In this document: positions 24,592 to 37,000 of the stretch, one piece after another | Layout of the letters: every line of letters starts with the position of its first letter | Position numbering within the stretch: the first letter of the stretch is position 1 | Assembly: GCF_964275005.1 (NCBI RefSeq) | Contig: NC_092699.1 | Location: 15,786,149-15,850,148, forward strand | Origin: Diadema setosum | Lineage: Eukaryota > Echinodermata > Echinoidea > Diadematoida > Diadematidae | Reading direction: 5' to 3' | DNA: 64,000 nt | Translations under genes and position numbers: made by a program | Notes under the pieces: generated by a model | Databases searched by the model: none | Told to the model about the DNA's origin: nothing | Seen by the model: only the letters and a program-made list of their open reading frames with translations

Positions 24592-25002
24592 ATGTCGCTT
24601 CGACGGGGCCTGAAGGCCCTCGTCCAAGTAGCAAAACGGCGGATTTTGTGGGCCCAGCGACAAGGAGAACAAAATGTCCGACAGCAGCGTACACTTGGCG
24701 ATAGCACACATGCACAACACGCCAAGCGACCACATCTCTCCCCCAACCAAGCTCCGCAAGACTTGGTGCTTGCCGAGAAATCCGCATCATTGGTGAGCAG
24801 GGCTTCGCGGTACTGGCGGTCGGGAGGGGGCCAGAGACTGTGGTTCACACAAGCGAACGGCAGCAGATCTATTCCTCTTCTTCTGGGGTTTAGCGCCGTC
24901 GGGTTTGTGAGTGGAAACCAAGAAAACGTAGAACTAGAACAAGGTGACCACGTTGGTCTTCATCATGGAGTTGACATTGACACAGCAACGCAACTTGTTA
25001 GG
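24592..25002 (+). CDS. PINK1: PINK1 coding exon 1 (residues 1-137)
   Basis: The N-terminus (MSLRRGLKALVQVAKRRILW) is basic, lacks acidic residues before E26 and fits an amphipathic mitochondrial targeting helix. SIPLLLGFSAVGFVSG (93-108) matches the position of the human transmembrane segment that PARL cleaves. The exon ends after an Arg codon at AGG|GTAAGT, phase 0. The start is fixed by the in-frame TAG nine bases upstream. Confidence 0.9.
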
Positions 25003-28000
25003 GTAAGTTTCCCAGATAAAGGGTGAAGTGAGGGATAATAAATCAGCAGTTTACATTCAAACAATTGCATTTATGAATTGGTTATACTGATGAGGAATAA
25101 GAATGTTTTCAAAATCTATACTATAGGCCCGGCCGTAGACCTAACAACCCAAATCACACTGAACAAGATTAATAATAATGATGATAAGCAGCCGGATGAT
25201 GATGCGTGGCAGCTTCACATAAGAATGCATGATTGGATACTGAAGAAAGCAGAACAAAAACATCAAAAGAAGAGAGCATAAATACATTCTAGTCTACATA
25301 TGATAGCAGGTAAACTGATTAAGCAAGAAGTATTACATTGTACAATGATTGAGATAAGTCATCTTCGACTCGACTAAAGTACCACGTGCCCTCTCTCGAC
25401 CAGTGCCTTATGCCGAAAGGTCCTGCACTGTATTACATCCAGATCCAGATCCAGAATGAATATTATCAACATTGACAGTTGCATAAAATTTGATTTATCT
25501 GAGCCTCCCATATCATCAATATCTTGTTCAATTGTAGACATCTAATTGAATTTCTTGGGGGGGGGGGGTTCATAGTATGTTCTCTGCTCAAGAACTATAA
25601 TAAATTCCACAAATCCATACATTGAGCTGTTGATTTCTGTACAACACAATGTGAAATTATGAAAATCATCGATCTGGACTTCCCCTTTCAGGAGAAAAGG
25701 TTGGAGTTGCAACTGATTGACAAAGTGCCCTTTACGTCGATGTACATGTAGGGCAATTGTCAATCAGTTGCAATGAAAACATCTCGACGGAAGAATTTCA
25801 TGAATTTGAAGATTGGAGTTGTTTAATACTATCTCTCTCTTTCTCATTCTAAATATAAAACTATTCAGTCTCAGTAGATCTAACTAGTTGTTGAGAGCAA
25901 GTCATTAAGAGTAATGCTTATCTCATTTCCAACATTACTCAGAAAAAAAAAACAACTGTTTTGAAATCAGTCCTTTTATGGCTGTGACAGATTTGTTAAT
26001 ATCCTTCATTTCCAGAGATTATAGTAGGCACATTTCCTATACAAAAAGTTTGTGTTTGTCAAGAAAACTGAGAACTCTCATGATTGAGGGTGAAAGTGAA
26101 AATGCTGTGGTTCCCCTTTTGCAAGCTTCATGGCTTCACATCATTCATACATATTTATTTCGTATATTCATCTCACGTTGATGGCACTGCCGTGATGATG
26201 CACTATACTCCTGCTCTGTTCCCAGACTGTCTTCAGAAATGTCGGCAAGAGACCAGAACCGTCTGATGATGTCCCAGGGCCAGGCTTCTTCCCCGAGGCA
26301 ATCACTGGCTACGCCGTCTCGGAGCGCATCCTGGCCAAAGGCTCCGAGGGGGTCGTCTATGCTGCCAAGCTGAAGGAGGGGGATTCCCCGGGCAGAGAAG
26401 ATGAAGATGGTGGAAGAGGAGCTGGACCGGTTGACTTCGTGGAAGAGGGTGAAGGAATGGGAGAAGATTCGCAACAACTTGGGCGAGAGGTGTCTGATGA
26501 GTTGGCAGTCTGCGGTGAGGAAGAGTGCAGCTTGGCCATAAAGGTGACCACCCCTCTCTCTCCATCACTCTTTTCCTTAGTAATTATAGAGCCCTGGGTG
26601 GTATTCTGAAATCCTTCCTAGGAAGAAATTTCTTCTTCAAAGTCAGGATTTTTTCCTAAGTGGTATTCTGAAAATCTTCCTGAGTTTCTTCCTAAGTGTC
26701 TTCCTAACTTTTTTTTCTAAACTTAGGAAGAAACTTAGGAAGATATGCAAATGAGGATGGGATATGCAAATTTCTGACTTATGAAGAAGTTGGTATTCTA
26801 GAATGCACTGAGGAAAGAATTTTAGGAAGATTTTTAGGAAAGCCCCACCCCTGTCCTAAGTACATTGTTACAGTGTAAAGATAAAGCAAGCTGCAAATAT
26901 AGGCGTTTGTCATTCACAGCGCACAACATATGTACTTTGATGCGTGAAATGGGCATGAGAAAGGGGACATGCCATGCACACGTGTACTTAACCTTATGTC
27001 ATAATACGCGATTGTCATTTGTTGGTTCCTTATAATAGCGCATTTTGTGTTGGCTTAAAGGTAGGGAATCCCATTTGCATGCCTTAAATGAAGAGTTGTA
27101 TAAATACAGTGGTATGTTGAAGAGAGTATCATTTTAGAAACTCCCATAAAGTATTGAAAGTGGAAGGTAACATTTAGTACATTTTTATGGACCGTTAGAT
27201 TTTGAATTGAATTTTTTTCGGGGCTCACCGTAAATTCCAGTACATTACTAGGCTACCTTTGCAGACCCATGCACTGCATGTGTGTCCATCATGTATATTT
27301 TGTGAAGAAAGTTCATCAAAACTTACAAACATTTCTATATACATTCTTGCCAGACACTCTATATGTTATTACATCAGCTCTTATACTTTTAGATTTGTGT
27401 TTATAGATGAAAAAAAAATACCGAAGACTGCAACAAAAAGGCTTAAGTGTGGCTGACACACAAAACTACTGAGCAGTTGAGTTTTGTGCATTATTCAAAT
27501 TGTAGATAACTGTTGACTTCCAAATTTCTCAGCAGTGGCCTAAACAAGTCCCCTAAGGTTCATATTTAATGTTTTGCTTCATTTTGGGAGGTCTGTAAAA
27601 GGTATCCCCTACCTTTAAGAAAGGACGTGGGCGGGGACAAGGACAGCCTTGCATTAAGAAGTTCCTAGGAAGAAATTTCAGAATACCGGGGTATCAATTC
27701 TGTCTTTCCTTGGCACTTTCTAAGTTTCTGACTTAGGAAAAACTTGGAAGAAACTTAGGAAGATTTTCAGAATACCACCCCAGGACGTCATGTCGTTTCA
27801 TCACAGGTACAAATGGTGAATGGTGCTGACCTCCAGTTTAAACTCTGCCGGGGGTCTTAAGGAGTAACAGTACCAAGGCTAAGTACTGTCATGGTTTGCC
27901 GAGGTGACTAGCAAGAGTCAGCAAATGGTATTAACTAGGCATATTGTGCCATACAAAGAAAAAGAAAAAGACATTGAAGCAAGTGCTTAAAGCAAAGCCT

Positions 28001-31000
28001 ACACGTCATTGATTCGTGTTGTAAAATGTGTGTACGTGTGTTGTGTGTGTGCATTTGTGAGCTCTGCATGTGCATGTCTCATTGTATGCAAGGATATCTA
28101 CATGTACAGCACAACTATCGTTTTTTAAGTTGTTCAGTAATGTGATAATTATGTTCCTAAAATGCCTCTCTAAATGATTTTCCCTCATCTCTCTTTCCCT
28201 CTCCCTTCTTCCCCATGTGGATGTGTGAAGATGATGTTCAATTACGACGTAAGCTCAACTCCAACTGAAATCATGTCTGAGTTTCGAGCAGAACAGCTCC
28301 CTCTCGTGTTGCTGAAAGGACAGTTTGGGAACAGGTATGGTCATGCACTGACAGTCCAGGCTGAGGTTGGAGGTCACTCAGTCTTTAGTGTGGAAAAACA
28401 GTAGGTTGGAATTGCTGTGTTGAAAATCTGTTTTGACAAATCCTGCCACCTTAGGTGCTTCCACAACAACACTGTCCCTGTTGTCAAGTTATTTAACTTA
28501 AATAACTTGTGTGTGAGAAAGCACACAGGAGAAATTATACTAAAAACCAACATCACTTTCATTACTGTAGTTAAGTTTCAAAACTGAATTGGACCAAAAT
28601 AGCAACTTTGGTCAGTACAGGGACATAAGTATGAGAGTTCATCACCCCTTTCTTCATGAGAAAGCTTAACCTGTTTTTTAGTTAAAATGCGTAAGATTTT
28701 AGAGATTATTTCTTGTTTTCTTGAACTCTCCTTATCACATCATATCAGAGCTACCAAGTCTCACGCATTCTGCGTGAAACTAGAGCATTTAGGGGCCATC
28801 TCACGATCTCAAGCATGGCACCCATTTTTCTCACGCATCGGGTGAAGTCTGCAACTTGAGCCTATAATAATGAGCATAGGTCAAAGGATTAAAGTGATAG
28901 TTGCAATTGAAGGTATATTTTCCTTTGTCTTTCAAAATAAGTTTAAAAAAAAGTCACTTAAGTATGCACCTGATCGCACCATTAAAAGCTAAGAATTGAA
29001 AAAGTTCCCTACCATGGGAGGTATATGGGTGGAAATCACTGATCTCTATGGAAGAACAAAATCATTGTTGGAAATTAGCTGCTTGGTGGAGGTCTGCGCT
29101 CTGAGAGTGCTTCTCTAGTTAGTCAAGTTTCAACAAAAGTCACCCTGCTTCAGATAAGTCAACTCTGCATAAGTTGATCTTGTTTGGACTAATGAAAATG
29201 TCTCAACTTAGATGACATTCAAATTTTACTTGTACAGAGGAATCATACATGAGGCAGTGAATACAATATTCAGACTTTTTACATTCATCGACTTAGCTGC
29301 AGAGTTGACTTACTCAACTTGTGTGGAATTGACTGTATTACCAAGGAATGGTACAAGGAAGGCTATCAGACTATGACTTTCAAAATGTTAGATCCATTGG
29401 ATATGGTGGCTGTTTTAAACAAGCAAGCAAACAGATTTCAACCTAATGCTACTTGAACAAACACTCTGAAGAGAGTTTTAATCAATACAGTTTCTGGTGA
29501 CTTTCATTTCAGTGTAATATTTTATCTAGACATAATATCAAAGTGACAAGAATTAGATTGATGTTTAAAGAAGTCTTTCATTTGAGAATTACAAAAAAAG
29601 ATCTTAGCTGGCTGTCCCTTTTGTGTACATACAGTATCAAATCCTGTCATAGAATTTCACTATTAGGAATACATATTATGTATTACATAGATTTATGAAT
29701 AGCATTTCAACCATGTGAAAATATGAAAACATGCCTTTTGAGTTTTCTTTGAACCATGAGTTTGTCGTGCATGTAGAATTGTATCGAAGTATATAATTTG
29801 TATAGTATATTTTTGCAGACTGCTGTCTACGTATGTCTGGTTTGTGATGTTCCTCTCTGTGTGTGCAGGCGTTCGTGCAATGCTGGCCACCCGAATATCA
29901 TCCACATGTACGGAGCCTTTGTGGATAAAGTCACCGTCCCAAATCGTCGTGATGCTTTGGAGTTGTTTGACATGGCGTTGCCAAAGAGACTGAACGCATC
30001 TGGTGCGGGAGCAGACAGGTCTATGTACATAATCATGAAAAGGTAGGTCACAATTAGAACACCTCCATGTGTATGGAGAGGATATGCTGAACAAAACGGA
30101 GAACTCAAGGTCAAAATGTGGAACTACATGTATGACGATTGTCATGGTGGGCTCAAGTTTTCAAACATTGTCTTCGCTGATCTGTGATCATTGTATTAAA
30201 GATTACTCACTTTTCAGAGCGCACTGTAGTTATGTCCTTGTCTGACATAATTTTTTTGCAATTTGTGTGTCTGTATTGTGTTTTACACACCTCACTCTGT
30301 TGGCTAATTGGAATCATACTCCGAAATATTTACTGTGGTATTAAGAAAATGAATGTTGGTTTCTTTGTGGGGCTTGTGTTGCACAGATCATGCACCATTC
30401 CTACAGTAGGAAAATTCGGTCTCTGTACTATGCAGAACTGTAAGCAGGAAATCACAGTATGTAATTATGATGACTCTCTGTGTAATACATGTTGGCTAAG
30501 TGAGAAAATCTTGTTTGCTCTTTGTATGAAAAACAGGTACAAATCAACTCTGCGCAGCTTCCTGGCTGATCGAGGGTCAGTCTCCGATCATGTTGCCGCG
30601 GTGATCACTGCTCAGATACTGGAAGGTGTGGGGCATCTCGGTGCTCTGGGCATCTTTCATCGCGATCTGAAGAGCAACAACATTCTGGTGGATTTTGATG
30701 GTTGTAAGTAGATAACAAATCTTTTCTCTCTATCCCCAAAGGGTGCAGGAGGCATTATGTTTCTCCAGGTTGTGTGTTCTCTTAACTGGTGTACCACATG
30801 TACAAAAACAAAACAAAACAAAACAAAACAAAACAAAACAAAACAAAACAAAACAAAACAAAGCAAGAAGCAATCCAGTTTAATATACACTTTTTCTCAT
30901 GGAATTACTGAATTCACTCATAACCCATCAATGCATATTGTACCAAGGTATGTTATTTAGAAGCTTTGAATAGACTTGAGCTCTGCTGATTGTGATTGTG

Positions 31001-34000
31001 ATTTTTACGAGAAAACACTATGAGCAAAGTGTTGAGAATTTAAAGCAGTAATATAATAGATTAGGGCTTGGGGTGGTGTTCTGAAAATATTCCTAAGTTT
31101 CTTCCTAAGTTTCTTTCTAAGTCAGAATCTTAGGAAGTGCCTAGGAAAGACAGAATTGGTATTCTTAAATTTCTTCCTAGGAACTTCTTAATGCAAATTA
31201 GGCCATCCTTATCCCCGTCCACATCCTTTCTTAAGCCAATACAAAATGACGTATTATTAGGAACCAACCAATGACAATTGCGAATTATTATGACGCAAGG
31301 TTAAATACATGTGTGCGCGGCATGTCCCTTTTCTTATGCCCATGTCACGCATCAAAGTACATGTTGCGCGCAGTGAATGACAAGTGCCTGTCACAATATT
31401 TTGCAGCTTGCTATATCTTAACAACGTACTTACGACAGGGGTGGGGCTTTCCTAAATATCTTCCTAAAATTCTTTTATCAGTGCATTCTAGAATACCAAC
31501 TTCTTCCCAAGTCAGAAATTTGCATATCTCATCCTCATTTGCATATCTTCCTAAGTTTAGGAAAAAAGTAAGGAAGGCGCTTAGGAAGAAACTCAGGGAG
31601 ATTTGTTAGAATACTACCTAGGAAAAAATCCTGACTTAGGAAGAAATATCTTCCCACGAAGGATTTCAGAATATCACCCTTGGTCTCCGAAGCTTCTCCC
31701 GATAGGGCTTGTTCTCACTGGTGGCTTGACTTTTTCTCCTGTGATGATCCTCAGTTCACTCCTCTTAGATTTGCAACGTGGATGTTAAGGGCACATAGAT
31801 TCTGTGGTCTAGTCGAATGTGAATGCGGGCGCACGGCGCAAGTTTCCTACAGAGACCTGTTATCGACTCCTCTTTAGCGCTTACACTTTGACCAATTTCC
31901 ATGAGTGCGAAGAAGTCTGATCCACTGTAGTCAGTGGTCCGTCCGATCACAGTTCGGCTCATGATTCGGCTGATGATGACAGCACGCACCCTGGCATCAC
32001 TACAGACTGTGTGATGCGTAGAAAAGACAACGAAGGCAACGTTACCTTGCAACACCTACACGCTTTACTCTTGATGACAGCTCAACTTCGGCAATCTTTG
32101 TATCAATGCTAATGGTGAGCGGCACTATCATCCAACAGCCCCCCTGCAACTACTGGGTCTACGCACCTTTAAGAGGGGGATGAAAACCCCGTTCTGAGCT
32201 TATGCAAGACTGCTTGTCGATATTAATCTCGCGTCTTCTGAGTTCTCACATCAGTTCTGGGTCATTTTAGAGTCCGCTCAAATTCATGATGCTGAGAACT
32301 AGTGTATGCCATTATGACAAACGACATATGAGGGCGCCATTTTACTTTGTATAGGCTGCTTCCTTGCGAAATCTAAAGCTACTTTGCAACACAATGCTGG
32401 GAGAGAGGAGAACAGCCAACGTGATTCTTATCTTAAAGGCATAATTTACCATTTGCAAATGAAACAAAAACCCAATATTAATGCTTCAAAATAGTTCTAA
32501 AATGTGAGTTAGGGCTAGAAACAACCACTGTAAAAATTTGAATCTGTATAATCAATGTTAAGTGTTGTTAAATACACAAAATGTGAACAAAAGTTATAAT
32601 AAAAATGTTTCCGGATTAAACCCTCTACAGTTAGGGTTTATTTAGAAAAACACTGATATCTCCTCATATTATAGGCTTTATTGCAACAATTTCATATGGT
32701 AGGATGTTTTGTGATACAACAGACCCACACAAGTGCATCAAATGTGATATCTTGAAAATTTTTGAAATCAGCACTCCCAAGGGTAAACTGGACCTGTAAT
32801 GTCAGCGTTGCAAATCTACAGCTCCCTATTACTATCAGTATCTTGACTGGGCCTTTAAAATGTGCTTGACTGTGAGCTGGTAGATACTGTAATCGGCGGT
32901 GTAAGATGGTTTTCGCGTGTTTTTTATTCCGCGGAATCAGGACATTAACTACTGGAACATATGGCATCCAAAAATATTCGCATGCTTGTATTTTCGCTCT
33001 AGCGTCTGGTTGCGCGAAATGCGTGAAAATTTCCACACTACAGTAAGTACAATAATTATTTTGACAAAGGCATTCTGGGAACTGGATTCATGGTTGCTGG
33101 AGGCCATTCCATGCCAGTGGGCAGCAGGTCTATGACCCAATCTTTCATTGCTGTACAATCCTGTTCACCCCAAAATTCTTCATCATCTAAACCCCTTGCT
33201 TCTCAACCTTTTGTTTGTTTGGTTTTTTTTAAACCTGAGGCCCACTCTGACACCTACAATTTTATATGAGGCCCTGTTCAATACAAGTCTTTCTTTTTTA
33301 TTTAATTTGGAAGGCATTGTGGCTCACCTGCAAGAACTTCTTGTAACTGGTGTCAGTATCACCTTTCTACCTGATGTCAAGTTCAAGTTCAGGTTGATTT
33401 ATTATTTCCAACAAAATGATCAGGGATACAATGAAATGTTCGCGTATACAAAATAATGTCATGAAATCAGTACAACAATGTGATGAACATAATAACATGT
33501 AATAAAAACACAGGTAAATCATCAACAGAGATACAAATATATGTTATATCATTATGGTATTAAAGCTCAGACACAAAATTGTTGGAAATGGAGGGGACTG
33601 CTAAAAAGCAGAGCTAGTAACATCTTGTAATAATAATAATAATAATAATAATAATAGCTTGTAATATCGATGATGCAATGCCGTCCTGATTTTTGGCCTG
33701 AGATGTGACTTAGATGAACTATGAGATTATGAAATATGTAGAGAAATTATATGCATGTACTGTAAGTTTTTTTTTGTGTGTAAAATCTTCTGTTGTCTTT
33801 TGTTTAAGCAGTATGATAGGAATATATTCTGTACTTTTTGTTCTTCCTGTTGTATGTACGGGTATATACTCAAAGACTCCTTAAAAATGCTTAAAGAAAT
33901 TTTTGCTGATTCCATAAACAGGCTGCAGGACTTTTGACCCCCCCCCCCCCCCCGAAAAAAAAAAAAGTGGGGGGGGGGGGGGGGGAATGCATCATTGATT

Positions 34001-37000
34001 ATGACCTCTATTGCTTAAATATTGGCAGGTGAAGAGAGCCCTCGTGTGGTGATTGCTGACTTTGGATGCGCCATAGCATGTACACAGAACCAGCTATCCC
34101 AGAGAGTGCAAGAAGGTGACAGGGCCAGACAAGGGAATATCGCCCTCATGGCGCCAGAGGTAATGAAAAATTATGTAGATAAAATTACCAGCGGGGGGGC
34201 AAAAAAGATAATTTTCTCTCCTATAATAGTAGAAGTGGTAACAGACATTTTTTTCGGGTCTGTCAGGTCTTTATTTATTTATTTGTTTGGCATATCAAAA
34301 AAGAATGCAAATAGCAAATCATGTTACATTATATTTAGAATGATAATTTTTATTATATTTTGTAGAGCATTGTTCTTTGATGTTTTATTGGGAGTATTTT
34401 TTATGAAAAATTCTTTTAGCACAATGTCGGAGACACACGGTGAAAAGCTCAGCTCAAATCTTGCTTTTCTAGACATCGTCTTTAAGCAGTAAACAATAAT
34501 ATATATAAATCATTTTCTTTTTTTTAATTGGGAAAAAAATAATCTGTCCAATCCAAGTCCTCCTCAGATGTTCCTCTTATGTACCATATCGTCGCTGGGG
34601 TGACAAAACCTCGTATCTCAAAATCGTCAAATGTTCAGTAGAGCGAAAAAACATGGCGGCCAAAGCACTATAGTGAATGGGAAAGCCTTCTCTTTGACAT
34701 GTCATGGTGGCTTCATTTTTGGAGTAAGACAGTTGGGATTTGGCCAAGACATCACTTGACCCATTATTTGACCATTAAGCTAAAAAAAAAATTTTTGACA
34801 TTTTTGAGATACGAGGTCTTGTCACCCCAGCGACGATATATATCATTGTGTCTCTTCTCTCATTCATTTATGCCCACTCTTCTCCATTCTTACCGGTATA
34901 TGTACACAATTCTTTGCAATATATTCAATATATATTTTATCATTAGTCTTACATCATAGAATCCAGTTTGCTTGTGTCCGCGATGGCACATGTTGTAGTT
35001 TCATTTTTTTTTTCCTTTTTTTTCCTTCCTAATTTGATCTCATGTCAGTTGACATTGGTTCCTTTGATTTTATTTTATATCTGTTTGTAGTTCTTCATTC
35101 TCATGTATTTTCTGAGGGTCCCATATCGTACACGCTTTGCTTTTTAGTGGGACCCTCCATTTCCATTCCCATCCTTATCTAACTTGTACTCTGCATATGT
35201 ATGTATTTTTTAGAAATACAAAAATATGTTTTCTTCATTTTATTAGTCATTATCACATGTATTTGTTAATCTACATTTATGTAATTAATACACTGCTTAT
35301 ACATTGTATATAATTTTCTCTGTTTATTTAAAGGACAAGTTCACCTTCATTAACATAAGGATTGAGAGAATGCAGCAATATTAGTAGAACACATCAGTGA
35401 AAGTTTGAGGAAAATTGGACAATCGATGCAAAAGTTATGAATTCTTAAAATTTTTGTAATGGAACCGCTGGATGAGGAGACTACTAAGGCTCGTGATGTC
35501 ATACAAGTATAACAGTATAAAGAAAATGTAAAGAAAATTCAACATACTTTCACTTTTTTCGCATAATAAAAGAGCACTTGACTTGCCTCTTTCTGAAGGC
35601 AATGGGAATAATATTACCCATAACATATGTTAGTAACAAGTCAAGGGAATGTGTACTTTTTTCAGAAGATGAAATTTTGTGAAATTCTCTTTATATTTTC
35701 CTTATATTGTTGTACGCATGTGACATCATACACTGCAGTAGTCTTCTCATCCAGTGGTGACTGCACAAAAACTTCAAAAATTCATAACTTTTGAACGGAT
35801 TGTCCGATTTTCCTCAAACTTTCAATGATGTGTTCTACTAATATTGCTACATTCTCTCAATCCTTATGTTAATGAAGGTGAACGTGTCCTTTGAATAAAT
35901 TTAAACTTTGAACTTTAAACTTTGAAAAAAAAAATGTGTATGTCATGTGTTTGGAGTGATAGGCTAAATGAATAAACACAACATCTAATACATCATTTTC
36001 AGGTGAAAAAAGCACACAGACAGAAAAACATCTGTTACCATGACTACCTGAAAGCCGATTCCTGGGCTGTTGGGGCAATAATCTATGAGATATGTGGTCA
36101 GAAGAATCCCTTCTATGATGGTCTTGATGGTGCAGGCTACAGGAGCCATAGCCTCCCCCAACTCCAAAGTGAACATATGGGACTGAGGCTTGTTTGCCAA
36201 CTGCTCTTGGAAAGCGCACCTTGTGATGTGAGTGATAATTGGCGTGTCACTTTTGCATAGTCAAACCAATGGGTTTGGCGTTTTCAAAATCTCTTTTTGT
36301 TAAGTTTTTTCTTTATCATGTACAGGTATGTTGTTTATTTTTTGTTTCAAGAGTTAGCATTAGCATCATTTGGCACTAGGACCATCCAGAATCTTTAGTA
36401 CCGGTACTCGGTCTTTTAGTTTTAGCCCACAATTATCAAAATCATGGGCATACATACCAAGCACTTGTGTTTGACTCAAATCGATGACCTCCTGATTGCT
36501 TGACAGGCATTATACCCACTAGACTACAGAGGCTATTTTGATACATGCATGAAGGGTTACTTGACAATGAATTAGAATGAAAAGAACTTAACTCAAGAAT
36601 CATTAAGTTGAATGAATGCGCAATATCTGCTGCTACAAGGATCAGAACCATGACTGGCTACTGGGCTGAAGCTTGGTACTCTAGTTGATCCAATACCTCC
36701 CTGGCAGTCAGGATCAGCCAACCAGAGAATGGATGCTCACAGTTTTTTTATTTTGCCATCACTAAAACGCTGAATGATCATGTTTATTTACTGAGATGAA
36801 AGGCAAATTGTCAGTGGTTCGCAATATAAATAACCTGATGCTAGAAACGTTCATTTGAAAGAATATGGTAAAGCAAAGTATTATAGTTTGCTCTTGTATT
36901 ATATACAGGTCAGGGAAGATGGTACACTTTGTGCAACTATCTGAAATTAACTTTCTGTTTTCCCTCAGCGCCCCTCCCCCTACACTGCAGCCAATATCTT

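Noticed and set aside
30184..30711. 175-codon open frame upstream of and through PINK1 exon 5
   Set aside because: Only the last 56 codons match PINK1; the rest is intron 4, with a proper acceptor at 30535-30536.
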